In this document: piece after piece, positions 41,926-50,468 of the stretch
How the letters are laid out: each line of letters starts with the position of its first letter
Position numbering within the stretch: the first letter of the stretch is position 1
Assembly: GCF_044454545.1 (NCBI RefSeq)
Contig: NZ_JBITDV010000003.1
Location: 248,001 to 312,000 of the forward strand
Length of the DNA: 64,000 bases
Reading direction: 5' to 3'
From: Cryptosporangium sp044454545
GTDB lineage: Bacteria > Actinomycetota > Actinomycetes > Mycobacteriales > Cryptosporangiaceae
Made by a program: the position numbers and the translations under genes
Notes under the pieces: generated by a model
Told to the model about the DNA's origin: nothing
Databases searched by the model: none
What the model saw: only the letters and a program-made list of their open reading frames with translations

Positions 41926-43848
41926 TCAGGCGAGACGGAACGTGTAGGTGAGCAGGCGCCACTCGCCGTCGACGGCGCGGCCGTCCGGCGGGGTCCCCTC
42001 ACCCGGGGCGAAGTCGACGATCAGGTCGTCCTTGACGCCGAACACCGTGTCGGAGTCGAGGTAGGCGCCGCCCCGGACGAACAGTTGGGTGATCAGTCGC
42101 CGACGACCGGGTGCGTCGATGAGGAAGTGCAGGTGGGGCGCCCGGTACGGATGGCGTCCGGTGCCGGTGAGCAGCTCGCCCACCGGCCCGTCGACCGGCA
42201 CCGGGTACTCCGACGGCAGGATCGTCCAGAACCGCACGCGTCCGTCGGCGTCGCTGGAGAGCCGGCCGCGGAGGACCGGTCCGTCCAGGTCGGGGAGCTG
42301 CAGGTCGTAGAACCCGTCCTCGTTGCTCTGCCAGACGTCGACGGTCGCGCCGGCGACCGGATCTCCGTCCACGCCTTCGATCCGGACGTCGACCCAGAGC
42401 GGCGTTCCCGGCAGGTCACCGGAGATGTCGGCGCCCGCCGCGACGGCGGGCGGGCCGGGCACGTAGAACGGGCCGAGGACCGCGGACGGCGTGGTGTCGG
42501 GCGTGCGGGAGTTCGTCAGCAGGTCGACCATGCTGGAGACGCCGAGCGTGTCGGAGAGCAGCACGAACTCCTGGCGGGCCGGGCTGGTGACGTCGCCGGT
42601 CCGGGTGAGGAAGTCGATCGCGTACTGCCATTCGTCCTGGGTGACGTCGTGTTCTTCGGCAAAGGCGTGCAGGTGCCGGACCAGGCCGGTGACCAGCTCT
42701 CTGACCCGGGGGTCGGGTGTGGCGTCGAAGCTGGCGACCACCTGATCGGTGAGCCAGGAGTAGTCCCGGGCGCCGGCCGGACGGACCCCGTGCAGCGCGT
42801 CGGTCAGTAGCCCGGTGATGCCGTCTTCGGTCACCTCCCGCGGATTCGGGTAAGGGCGGGCGGTGGCGAGCTCGGCCGCCGCGGGAACGTCGGCGGCGGT
42901 CAGCCCGAGCTGGGCGAGCGAAGTCGGCCCGCCCAGCTCCACCACGAAGTCGTACATCGCCGCCGCCGCGTCCGCGCCGCGGCGGCGCCGGCCGCCCCCC
43001 GTGGCCAGCGCGGCGGCGACCTCGGCCATCGCCTCCGGCGCCGCGGACGCGTTGTACGCCATCGCGTGCGGCAGCACGACCGTGTGCGTCTCCGCGTGCG
43101 GCAGCCCGAACGACCCGCCCAGCGTGTGGCACAGCTTGTGGTGCAGCCCCATCCCGACCGCGCCCAGGCAGGTCCCCGCGAGCCAGGCCCCGGCCAGCGC
43201 GTCCGCCCGTGCGTCGGGGTCCGCCGGCGACACGACGATCCGCCGCAGCCCCGACGCCAGCAGCCCGATCGACTGCACGGCCATCGCGCTGACGGCCGGG
43301 TTCGCGTCGGCCGAGTACAGCGCCTCGACCGCGTGCGCCATCGCGTTGACCCCGCTGGTCACCGACAACCCGACCGGCAGCCCGAGCGTCAGGTCGACGT
43401 CGTAGAGCACGGTGGCGGGGAGGATCTCCGGCGCGCTGCGGGTCGTCTTGACACCGTCGGACGTCTCGCCGAGCGTCGGCGTCACCTCCGACCCGGCGTA
43501 CGTGGTGGCCACCACGACCTGCGGAATCCCCCGCCGGACGGCCACCGCTTTCCCGAGCCCGGTCGCCGAACCACCACCGACCGAGACCACGCAGTCGACG
43601 TCGCCGGCCGCTTCCAGTGCCCGGTCGGTCACCTCGACCGGCGTGTGCATCGCGGCCCCGCCGAACCGTGCCGCGACGAGCTCGCCGAGCACGTCCGCGG
43701 CCCGCGAGACGACGTCGGGCTGCGACGACCCCGACACCAGCAGGACGCGCCGCCGCCCGAGCCGCTCGATCTCGGCCCGCAGCTCGGCCAGCGCACCGGC
43801 CCCGAACCGCACCCGCACCGGACGCGCGGCGTACACGAACCCCCGCAT
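41926..43848 (-). CDS. Maleylacetate reductase/hydroxyquinol 1,2-dioxygenase fusion
   Basis: The 640-residue protein joins two enzymes. Residues about 1-350 are an iron-type alcohol dehydrogenase fold matching maleylacetate reductase (RVRFGAGALAEL, CVVSVGGGSATGLGKAVA, HHKLCHTLGGSFGLPHAETH). Residues about 370-640 are an intradiol dioxygenase of the hydroxyquinol type (EWQYAIDFLTRTG, VLGPFYVPG, PVAGATVDVWQSNEDGFYD, then the Tyr/His iron ligands in PVPVDGPVGELL and PHLHFLIDAPGRRRLITQLF). Hydroxyquinol is opened to maleylacetate and then reduced to 3-oxoadipate, so consecutive steps are in one chain. The ATG at 43848 was chosen over an upstream one. An MFS gene precedes it by 37 nt and may import the aromatic substrate. 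Confidence 0.88.
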   Translation of the reverse strand: MRGFVYAARPVRVRFGAGALAELRAEIERLGRRRVLLVSGSSQPDVVSRAADVLGELVAARFGGAAMHTPVEVTDRALEAAGDVDCVVSVGGGSATGLGKAVAVRRGIPQVVVATTYAGSEVTPTLGETSDGVKTTRSAPEILPATVLYDVDLTLGLPVGLSVTSGVNAMAHAVEALYSADANPAVSAMAVQSIGLLASGLRRIVVSPADPDARADALAGAWLAGTCLGAVGMGLHHKLCHTLGGSFGLPHAETHTVVLPHAMAYNASAAPEAMAEVAAALATGGGRRRRGADAAAAMYDFVVELGGPTSLAQLGLTAADVPAAAELATARPYPNPREVTEDGITGLLTDALHGVRPAGARDYSWLTDQVVASFDATPDPRVRELVTGLVRHLHAFAEEHDVTQDEWQYAIDFLTRTGDVTSPARQEFVLLSDTLGVSSMVDLLTNSRTPDTTPSAVLGPFYVPGPPAVAAGADISGDLPGTPLWVDVRIEGVDGDPVAGATVDVWQSNEDGFYDLQLPDLDGPVLRGRLSSDADGRVRFWTILPSEYPVPVDGPVGELLTGTGRHPYRAPHLHFLIDAPGRRRLITQLFVRGGAYLDSDTVFGVKDDLIVDFAPGEGTPPDGRAVDGEWRLLTYTFRLA

Positions 43849-43885
43849 GGCGCCCCTTCCCTCGTCGGTGACGTCCCGAGTATGC

Positions 43886-45052
43886 CTACCCGGGCCGCCT
43901 GCCGAACGCGCGCATGGCCAGCGCACCGACCAGCGGACCGGGGACGAGCAGCCAGAACGCCCAGCGCCAGCCGACCGCGCCGGCCAGCACCGGAACGAGC
44001 TGAATGGTCACCACGGTGAGCGCGAACCCGATCGCGGTCTGCGCGGTCAACGCGGTACCCACGTACCTCGGGTCGGCGACCTCGCTCAGCGACGTGGAGA
44101 ACACCCCCGAGTCGGCGATCACCGCCGCTCCCCACACCACCCCGAGCCCTACGACGAACCCGGTCGGCGCCCCGAAGAACAGCGGCGAGGCCAGGCAGCA
44201 CGCCCCGCTGACGACGAGCGCGGTCACCGCGGCCCGCGACCGCCCGTACCGGTCCGCCGCCCAGCCGCCGGCCAGACAGCCCGCGACCCCGGCGATCCCG
44301 ATGGCCAGGAACGCCACCAGGCTCACGTTCCCCCCGGTCCGCCCGGCGAGCAGGAAACTCGGCAGCCACGTCCACAGTGCGTACAGCTCCCACATGTGCC
44401 CGAAGTACCCGAGGTTCACCAGCCGGGGTGCGCGCTGCCGGAACATCGCCACCGCATAACGCGGGTCGGGCCGGGGAGCACCCGCCCCGAACAGCGGACC
44501 CTCCCGAACGGCCGCCGCGGCCACCAGCGCGCCCACCACCGCGCACCCGGCCGCGGCCGACATCACTCCCCGCCACGGCAGCGAGCCCAGCCCGCCGATC
44601 AGGTGCGGCAGCGCCGAGCCGAGCGTCAGCGCCCCGATCATGACCCCGAACGCCAGCCCCCGGCGCGCCGGTGGGGCCCACGACCCGGTCAGCTTCATCC
44701 CCACCGGGTACACCCCGGCCAGGAACAACCCGGTCAGGAACCGCAGCGGAACCGCGCCGGCCAGACCGTCCACGAACAGCGCGAACGAGCCGGTGCAGGC
44801 CGCGGCCAGCACCGCGCACACCGCCATCAGCAGCGGGGCCCGCACCCGGTCGGCCAGGTTCAGCACGGCCGAGGTGACCGCACCGGCCACGAACCCCAGC
44901 TGGACGGACGCGGTGAGCCACACCGACGCGGTCGCGCTGACGTGCCAGGCCTCGCGCAGCGCGGGCATCACCGCGGACGCCGAGAACCACACCGACAGCC
45001 CCAGCACCTGGACCAGCGCGATCAGCGCGCGCTGCACACCGGGCCGGAGCAC
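43886..45052 (-). CDS. MFS transporter upstream of the hydroxyquinol enzyme
   Basis: The 388-residue protein has 12 hydrophobic segments and starts at a GTG at 45052. Helix 1 region LVQVLGLSVWFSASAVMPAL and the motif-A-like loops (LNLADRVRAPLLMAV, GGWAADRYGRSRAAVTALV) place it in the MFS, near the anion/aromatic-acid type transporters. It lies 37 nt before the maleylacetate reductase/hydroxyquinol dioxygenase fusion on the same strand. An import role for an aromatic or its product is plausible. It is divergent from the DsbA-like gene. Confidence 0.82.
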   Translation of the reverse strand: MLRPGVQRALIALVQVLGLSVWFSASAVMPALREAWHVSATASVWLTASVQLGFVAGAVTSAVLNLADRVRAPLLMAVCAVLAAACTGSFALFVDGLAGAVPLRFLTGLFLAGVYPVGMKLTGSWAPPARRGLAFGVMIGALTLGSALPHLIGGLGSLPWRGVMSAAAGCAVVGALVAAAAVREGPLFGAGAPRPDPRYAVAMFRQRAPRLVNLGYFGHMWELYALWTWLPSFLLAGRTGGNVSLVAFLAIGIAGVAGCLAGGWAADRYGRSRAAVTALVVSGACCLASPLFFGAPTGFVVGLGVVWGAAVIADSGVFSTSLSEVADPRYVGTALTAQTAIGFALTVVTIQLVPVLAGAVGWRWAFWLLVPGPLVGALAMRAFGRRPG

Positions 45053-45090
45053 CCGCTCATCGTAGTCCCGGACGAGCTACCGTTCAGAGC

Positions 45091-45597
45091 GTGACCGAGG
45101 CCCCAGCCATCGACTTGAACCGCCACGTCTACGGCAATCCCGACGCGGCGATCACCGTCGTCGAGTTCGGCGACTTCGAGTGCCCGTACTGCGGTGCCGC
45201 GGCGCCGGTGCTGAAGGAGCTGATCGACAGCTCGCGCGGCGGCGTCCGCCTGGTCTACCGGCACTTCCCGCTGTTCGAGCTGCACCCGTTCGCGCTGACC
45301 GCGGCGCTGGCGGCGGAGGCGTCCGGCGACAAGTTCTGGGATCTGGCCTGGGTGCTGTTCAAGCACCAGAGCAAGCTCTCCGACCCCGACCTGCAGGCCT
45401 GGGCGTCGAAGGTCGGCGCGGGCGAGGTCACCGGCGAGGTCGCGCAGGCGTACCAGCCGTACATCGCCGCCGATTACGCCTCCGGCGTCGCGCTCGGTGT
45501 CCGCGGCACGCCGACGCTCTGCATCGACAACCGCCTCTACACCGGCCGGGTGGAGCTCCGGGCCCTGCGGTCGGCTCTCGGCCTCACTCGCGTCTGA
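45091..45597 (+). CDS. DsbA-family thioredoxin-fold protein
   Basis: The 168-residue protein (GTG start) has the thioredoxin-fold active site FECPYCGAAAPVL at residues about 30-42 and the cis-proline loop RGTPTLCIDNRLYTG near the C-terminus. There is no signal peptide, so it is cytosolic, unlike classical DsbA. It is convergent with the NhaA gene and overlaps it by 14 nt. In many actinobacteria an NhaA is fused to just such a DsbA-like domain, so the two may be functionally linked although they are separate here. Confidence 0.85.
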   Translation: MTEAPAIDLNRHVYGNPDAAITVVEFGDFECPYCGAAAPVLKELIDSSRGGVRLVYRHFPLFELHPFALTAALAAEASGDKFWDLAWVLFKHQSKLSDPDLQAWASKVGAGEVTGEVAQAYQPYIAADYASGVALGVRGTPTLCIDNRLYTGRVELRALRSALGLTRV

Positions 45598-47005
45598 CTT
45601 CACGGGCTTCGGCGATCCGGGCGACCGTCGGGTCGATCCACGGCCCGGTCGGCAGCGGCGGCGGGCCGCCCTCGGTGTCGACCGTGCACAGCGGCAACCG
45701 CTCGCCCAGGTAGCGCAGCAGTACCGAGCCGATCACCGCGGCCAGCAACGATCCGGCCAGCACGCCGATCTTCGCGTCCTGACGCAGGGCCTCGTCCTCG
45801 AACGCCAGATCCGTGATGAAGAGCGAGATCGTGAACCCGATGCCGCACAGCACGGCCCCGCCGATCAGGTGCCCGTACCGGACCCGCCCGGGCAGCGCGC
45901 CCAGCCCGGTGCGCAGCGCGACCCCGGCGAACAGCGAAACCCCGATCGCGTTGCCGGCCACCAGCGCGACCGCGACCCCGATCGTCACCCCGGACGTCGA
46001 GGCGGCCTCGAGCGTCTCCCAGTTGAGCGGCACGCCCGCGTTGGCCAGACCGAACAGCGGCAGCACGACCAGCGCGCTCACCGGGTGCAGCGCGTCCTGG
46101 AGCCGCTCGTTCGACGAGAGCGTCGCCCGCGCCGCGGTGTTCGCGAGCCGGACCCGCGCCGGGGTCGCCGCCTCGATCACCGCCCGGCCGTAGTAGGCCA
46201 GCCGCTGACGCTGGGACGGATCGACCGCCGCGGCCGGGACGATCAGGCCGAGCAGCGCGCCGGCCAGCGTCGGGTGCACCCCGGACTCGTACACCGAGAC
46301 CCAGAGCACTCCCCCGACCAGCAGGTACGGCGCCAGCTGCCAGACGCCGGCGAACCGCAGCCCGAACAGCACCACGACGAGCACCGCCGACATCGCGAGC
46401 GCCCGCATCGAGACGTGATCGCTGTAGAACACCGCCATCACGCTGATCGCGCCGATGTCGTCGACGATCGCCAGCGTGAGCAGGAACAGCCGGAGCTGGT
46501 CAGGGCACCGCGGCCCGAACAAGGCCAGCACGCCGACCAGGAACGCGGTGTCGGTCGAGATCGGGATGCCCCATCCGGCCGCGGCCGGGCCGCTGGGCTG
46601 GATGAGGAAGTAGATCAGCGCCGGGAACGCGAGCCCGCCGATCGCGCCCAGTGCGGGCACGATCACGGTCCGGCGGTCGCGCAGCTCACCGACGGTCACC
46701 TCACGGCTGATCTCCAGCCCGACGACGAGGAAGAAGACCGACATCGCCGCGTCGTTGACGAAGTGCTGCAGGTCCAGTTCCAGCGCCCAGGTGCCGACGC
46801 GCACCGACGACTCGACGTGCCAGAAGCTCTCGTAGGTGCCCCCGGGCAGGTTCGCCCAGACGAGCGCGGCCACGGTCGCGATCACCAGTACGGCGGCGCT
46901 GCCCGCCTCCCGGGAGAGGAACTCCTTGACCGCGGGCGACAGGTACGGCAACCCGATCCGAGGAGCCGGCCCCGGCCGAGCCGGAATCGGCAAAGAACTG
47001 GTCAC
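45584..47005 (-). CDS. nhaA: Na+/H+ antiporter NhaA
   Basis: The 473-residue protein has the 12-helix NhaA fold. Key markers are the ion-site pair of aspartates in VDDIGAISVMAVFYSD, the upstream unwound-helix segment STDTAFLVGVLALFG, and FFLVVGLEISREVTVGEL with its pH-sensing glutamate region. It uses proton entry to expel sodium. It starts at a GTG. It is longer than the E. coli protein, with a Pro-rich start and a charged end. It is convergent with the DsbA-like gene. Confidence 0.92.
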   Translation of the reverse strand: MTSSLPIPARPGPAPRIGLPYLSPAVKEFLSREAGSAAVLVIATVAALVWANLPGGTYESFWHVESSVRVGTWALELDLQHFVNDAAMSVFFLVVGLEISREVTVGELRDRRTVIVPALGAIGGLAFPALIYFLIQPSGPAAAGWGIPISTDTAFLVGVLALFGPRCPDQLRLFLLTLAIVDDIGAISVMAVFYSDHVSMRALAMSAVLVVVLFGLRFAGVWQLAPYLLVGGVLWVSVYESGVHPTLAGALLGLIVPAAAVDPSQRQRLAYYGRAVIEAATPARVRLANTAARATLSSNERLQDALHPVSALVVLPLFGLANAGVPLNWETLEAASTSGVTIGVAVALVAGNAIGVSLFAGVALRTGLGALPGRVRYGHLIGGAVLCGIGFTISLFITDLAFEDEALRQDAKIGVLAGSLLAAVIGSVLLRYLGERLPLCTVDTEGGPPPLPTGPWIDPTVARIAEAREVRRE

Positions 47006-47053
47006 GGCGCCTAGGCTGCCAGACGCCGGCTGAATCGAACACGCCGAGGTTGG

Positions 47054-48229
47054 TCACACCCGACGGAGGGCCGGGACGACGGCGACCGTGGCGACGAGCA
47101 TCAGGACGGCGGTGACCAGGAACGGGGCCGTCAGGCCGAAGGCTCTGGCGATCGCGCCGCCGCCCAGGGCGCCGACCGCCAGGCCGCCCAGCGCGACCGT
47201 GAAGTACACCGCGTTGACGCGGCCCAGCAGGTCGGACGGCACCAGCCGTTGCCGCGTCGAGACGATCACGACGCTGAGCACCAGCACCACGAAACCGTCC
47301 GTCGCCAGCGCGACCGCGGCCAGCACCGGGTCGCGCACGAGCCCGAGCGCGGCCACCGCGCCGGCCGAGATCACGCACGTGGCGACGACCAGCGGCACCG
47401 CGGCCACCCGCTTCGCGATCCGGTCGGCGACCAGCCCGCCGAGGACGGCGCCGACCGCGCCCACCGCCAGCAGCACCCCGTAGCCGCGCGGGCTGAGCCC
47501 GAGCCGTTGACTGCCCACCAGCACCAGCAAGCCGTAACTCGCGCCGGTCATCATGTTCCCGACGCCCGACACGATGCTCAGGCTCCGGACGACCGGTGAG
47601 TGCCAGTACCACCGGGCTCCGGTGCGGATGTCGGCCCAGAGCGACACCTTTTCCGACGGTTCGGCGGCCGGGTCCGCGCGGGGCAGGAGCGTCAGCACGG
47701 CCGAACTCGCGACCAGTCCGAGCGACCCCACCGCGAACGGCAGCGCGAGCGCGATCGCGAGCAGGAACCCGCCGATCGGCGGCCCGGCGAACTCGTTCGC
47801 CACGACGAACGTTGTCTGGATCCGGGAGTTGGCCTTCTCCAGCCCCGCCGAGGGCACGAGAGCAGGCACCAGCGCGCCGGACGCGTTGTCGAAGAGCGTC
47901 TCGCACGTGCCCAGGACGATGAACACCGCGTACAGCAGGGGCATCGACGCGTACCCGAGACCGACCGCGACCGCCAGCAGGCCGAGCGTCAGCGCCCGGA
48001 CCGCGGTGGCCGCGCGGACGACCGTGCGGCGGGCGACCCGGTCGACGATCGCGCCCGAGACCAGCGAGAACAGCCAGGGCAGACGCTGGGCGACGGTGAG
48101 CCCGGCGATCGAGACCGGGTCGGACGTGAGGGACGCGGCGAGCAGCGGCGCGGCCGCCACGTTGACGCCGTCGGCGAGATTCGAGATGCCGACCGCGGCC
48201 CAGAGCGTCCGGAACGGGTGGTTACGCAC
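47054..48229 (-). CDS. MFS transporter (MFS_3/EntS-like)
   Basis: The 391-residue protein has 12 hydrophobic segments with the MFS_3 layout: NHPFRTLWAAVGISNLADGVNVAAAPLL at the start, VSGAIVDRVARRTVVRAATAVRAL in the first motif-A loop, and ADRIAKRVAAVPLVVATCVIS in the second half. The substrate is unknown. The GTG start at 48229 lies 24 nt downstream of the PurA-like gene. It may therefore be the last gene of that operon, or it may be unrelated. The quoted parts are abbreviated from the protein. Confidence 0.82.
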   Translation of the reverse strand: MRNHPFRTLWAAVGISNLADGVNVAAAPLLAASLTSDPVSIAGLTVAQRLPWLFSLVSGAIVDRVARRTVVRAATAVRALTLGLLAVAVGLGYASMPLLYAVFIVLGTCETLFDNASGALVPALVPSAGLEKANSRIQTTFVVANEFAGPPIGGFLLAIALALPFAVGSLGLVASSAVLTLLPRADPAAEPSEKVSLWADIRTGARWYWHSPVVRSLSIVSGVGNMMTGASYGLLVLVGSQRLGLSPRGYGVLLAVGAVGAVLGGLVADRIAKRVAAVPLVVATCVISAGAVAALGLVRDPVLAAVALATDGFVVLVLSVVIVSTRQRLVPSDLLGRVNAVYFTVALGGLAVGALGGGAIARAFGLTAPFLVTAVLMLVATVAVVPALRRV

Positions 48230-48253
48230 GGCGGCATTCTCCGGTGCGGGTGC

Positions 48254-49492
48254 TCAGGGTGCGGCAGCCAGGGTTCGCCGGATCACGGGCGGGCCGGTGG
48301 GGGCGTCGGTGCCGAGGACGACCGGTGCTCCCAGCAGGGCCCCGATCTCGGCCGCCCAGTCGGAGGGGCGGTACACCCCCCGGGCGGTGGTCGCGGCCAG
48401 GGTGGTGGTGAGCCGTTCCTGACCGGCCAGGTCGCCGCGGACTCCGACCGGTATCCGGTCGAGGTCCGAGTACTCCGCACAGATACCCAGGGTAGGCACC
48501 CGTTCGGGGGTGTCGAGGTGCGTCACGGCCAGGGCGTCCACTCCCCCGCACACCTCGGCCGCGTACCGATGAGCGACCGCGTCGAAGTGGCCGCGCCGGA
48601 ACCCGCCCTGCCAGGGGCCGGTGTCGTTGTGCGGCTCGGGGACGGCCCGGTCGAGCGCCGGATCCGCGGTGACGTGCGGCCCGGCACCGTGCCGCGTCGT
48701 GTACGTCCGGACCACGCCCAGCCGCTCGGCCGGTGCGCCCGCCAGCAGCGTCTCGGCGTTCGCGAACGTCGTGGTCGACCAGGTCGTGTGCGGGTGCCAG
48801 CCGAACCACTCGTCGAGCAGGACGCCCTGCGCCCCCTCGAACACGCACCGGCCCGACCGCAGCAACCCGCCGAGGAACGAGCCGTCCACGATCCGGACGG
48901 CGTCCCGGAACGCCGCGAAGACCGCTGCCACCTCGTCCACCGAAGGCGCCTGAAGAGGGCCCACCGAAGCGGTCAGCCGGTCGCGGACCGCGGCCAGCCG
49001 CGACCGGAGCCGCACCGGGTCGAGGACGTCACCGACCCGGGGCGCCTCGGACGGATGCGCCAGCCCGTACGCGACGGTCTCCCCGACGCCGAGCCCGCAG
49101 CTGCCGTGCCGCCCCGCGCCCCGGCGCCGCTCCCGGGCCTGGTTCGCGGCCCGGTGCCACGGCGTCGCGAGCAGCGCGTCCGCCTCGATCGTCAGTGAGG
49201 AGAACGGGTCGCGGACGCCGAGGAACACCAGGTGTGCGGCCTCGGCCGCGAGGGCCAGCGGGTCGACGACGACGAAGCGCGAGAGGTGGGTCCGGACACC
49301 GCGGAACGTACCCGCGCCGAACTGCGCGAACGTGTGGTGCCGGCCGTCCGGAAGCACGACGTTGTGCGCGGCCTGGGCACCGCCGTTGAAGCGCACGACC
49401 GCCGCGACCGGGCTCTCGGCGCAGAGCGCGTCGACGACGCGCCCCTTGCCTGCGTCCCCGTAACCGAGGTCGACGACGATCGTGTGCCTCAC
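48254..49492 (-). CDS. Divergent adenylosuccinate synthetase (PurA) paralogue
   Basis: The 412-residue protein keeps PurA's overall plan: GYGDAGKGRVVD at residues 10-21 (Asp13 and Lys16 as in E. coli, but Glu14 is Ala), and GGAQAAHNVV where PurA has GGHNAGHTLV (the second His kept, the first His/Asn changed). YTTRHGAGPHVT is conserved. The guanine-recognition TKLD reads THLD, and the aspartate loop TTGRRRR reads DTGPWQGGFRRG. These changes make a new substrate likely, but ATP- or GTP-dependent ligation remains plausible. Its GTG overlaps the vWA stop by 4 nt (GTGA). It is the last of four coupled genes (Nudix, pseudokinase, vWA). Confidence 0.8.
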   Translation of the reverse strand: MRHTIVVDLGYGDAGKGRVVDALCAESPVAAVVRFNGGAQAAHNVVLPDGRHHTFAQFGAGTFRGVRTHLSRFVVVDPLALAAEAAHLVFLGVRDPFSSLTIEADALLATPWHRAANQARERRRGAGRHGSCGLGVGETVAYGLAHPSEAPRVGDVLDPVRLRSRLAAVRDRLTASVGPLQAPSVDEVAAVFAAFRDAVRIVDGSFLGGLLRSGRCVFEGAQGVLLDEWFGWHPHTTWSTTTFANAETLLAGAPAERLGVVRTYTTRHGAGPHVTADPALDRAVPEPHNDTGPWQGGFRRGHFDAVAHRYAAEVCGGVDALAVTHLDTPERVPTLGICAEYSDLDRIPVGVRGDLAGQERLTTTLAATTARGVYRPSDWAAEIGALLGAPVVLGTDAPTGPPVIRRTLAAAP

Positions 49493-50457
49493 AGCCGCAC
49501 CGAGTCGCCCGTGCCGCGGGAGCGGGGCAGCGCCGCCCGCACCGGACGCCCGCGACGGCGCACGGCCCGGCTGTACGGGGTCAGCGCCTTGCCGACGGTC
49601 TTCCCGGCCGACGAGCCGAGGTCGCTCAGGTCGGCGAGGCCGGCGTCGAGGTCGGTCGCGTCCTCGTTCAGCCCGATCGTGAGCGCGATCGTTTCGCAGA
49701 CCGCGTCGAGGTCGTCCAGCTCCAGCACGTTCTCGCCGAGCAGGTCTCGCCAGCGGCGCAGCACGGTCCAGTTGCCGGCGTAGGCCGCGCCGGCGGGCAG
49801 CAGGTAGAACACGTGGTAGGCGCGCCGCAACTCGGCGACGATGGCCTCGGTGGTGAGGTCTTCGCTGATCCGGTCGCCGATCAGGTTCCGGACCTCGCCG
49901 GCCTTCACCGTGTCGTACGGGAGCTCGTCGCCGATCAGGAACACGTAGCCCTTGCGTCCGTGCCGCTTCGCGTCGGTGTCGGTGTGCCGGGCCAGGAAGT
50001 ACATCGCGAGCTCGTACGATTCCGACATCTGGCCGCCGCCACCGCCCTCCAGGACGATGTTCGCCAGGTCGTCGTCCATCCGGTTGTCGGACTCGAACTG
50101 ACCGATCTGCAGCGGTACCCGGTCGCAGGTCGCGTCGCCGACCGCGCCGAACAGGATCTGCGGGTCGGCGCAGTAACCCTTGCGCAGCAGCAGGCCGAGC
50201 AGCTGCGGCAACTTGGTCTGCAGCACCCGGGGCACACCGCCCATCGAGCCGGTGACGTCGAACAACACCGCGATCGGGGTGCTGTTCGGGTGCTCGTCGC
50301 CGTCTCGGCTCTCCCGGAACTCGACGCCCTTCGGGTCGAGGCCGGAGTGGACGGTCCGGGCACCGCTGTCGCTGTAGGCGAAGGCGCTCCGGCCGGTGGC
50401 CGCGCGGAAGTTCTCGGCGGCGGTGTAGACGTCGGTGGACCAGCGTCCGCTTCCCAT
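49489..50457 (-). CDS. vWA-domain protein (TerY-like)
   Basis: The 322-residue protein has a vWA domain with an intact-looking MIDAS: VLFDVTGSMGG (Asp67, Thr69, Ser71), then GQMSESYELAMYFLA, and YVFLIGDELPYD. It starts at an ATG at 50457 with a strong AAGGAG ribosome binding site, which decides the start over the longer open frame upstream. The N-terminal ~60 residues and an Arg-rich C-terminal tail are extra. It lies between the J-domain/pseudokinase and the PurA-like gene. In TerY-type clusters the vWA protein is a metal-dependent scaffold for a kinase, so the arrangement is similar here. Confidence 0.82.
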   Translation of the reverse strand: MGSGRWSTDVYTAAENFRAATGRSAFAYSDSGARTVHSGLDPKGVEFRESRDGDEHPNSTPIAVLFDVTGSMGGVPRVLQTKLPQLLGLLLRKGYCADPQILFGAVGDATCDRVPLQIGQFESDNRMDDDLANIVLEGGGGGQMSESYELAMYFLARHTDTDAKRHGRKGYVFLIGDELPYDTVKAGEVRNLIGDRISEDLTTEAIVAELRRAYHVFYLLPAGAAYAGNWTVLRRWRDLLGENVLELDDLDAVCETIALTIGLNEDATDLDAGLADLSDLGSSAGKTVGKALTPYSRAVRRRGRPVRAALPRSRGTGDSVRL

Positions 50458-50468
50458 GGTCTTTCTCC

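Noticed and set aside
48254..49492. The PurA-like protein as a phage-type PurZ (2-aminoadenine synthesis)
   Set aside because: As I recall, PurZ lacks the catalytic Asp that is kept here (Asp13). No other gene of that pathway is nearby, so I keep it as an unassigned PurA paralogue.
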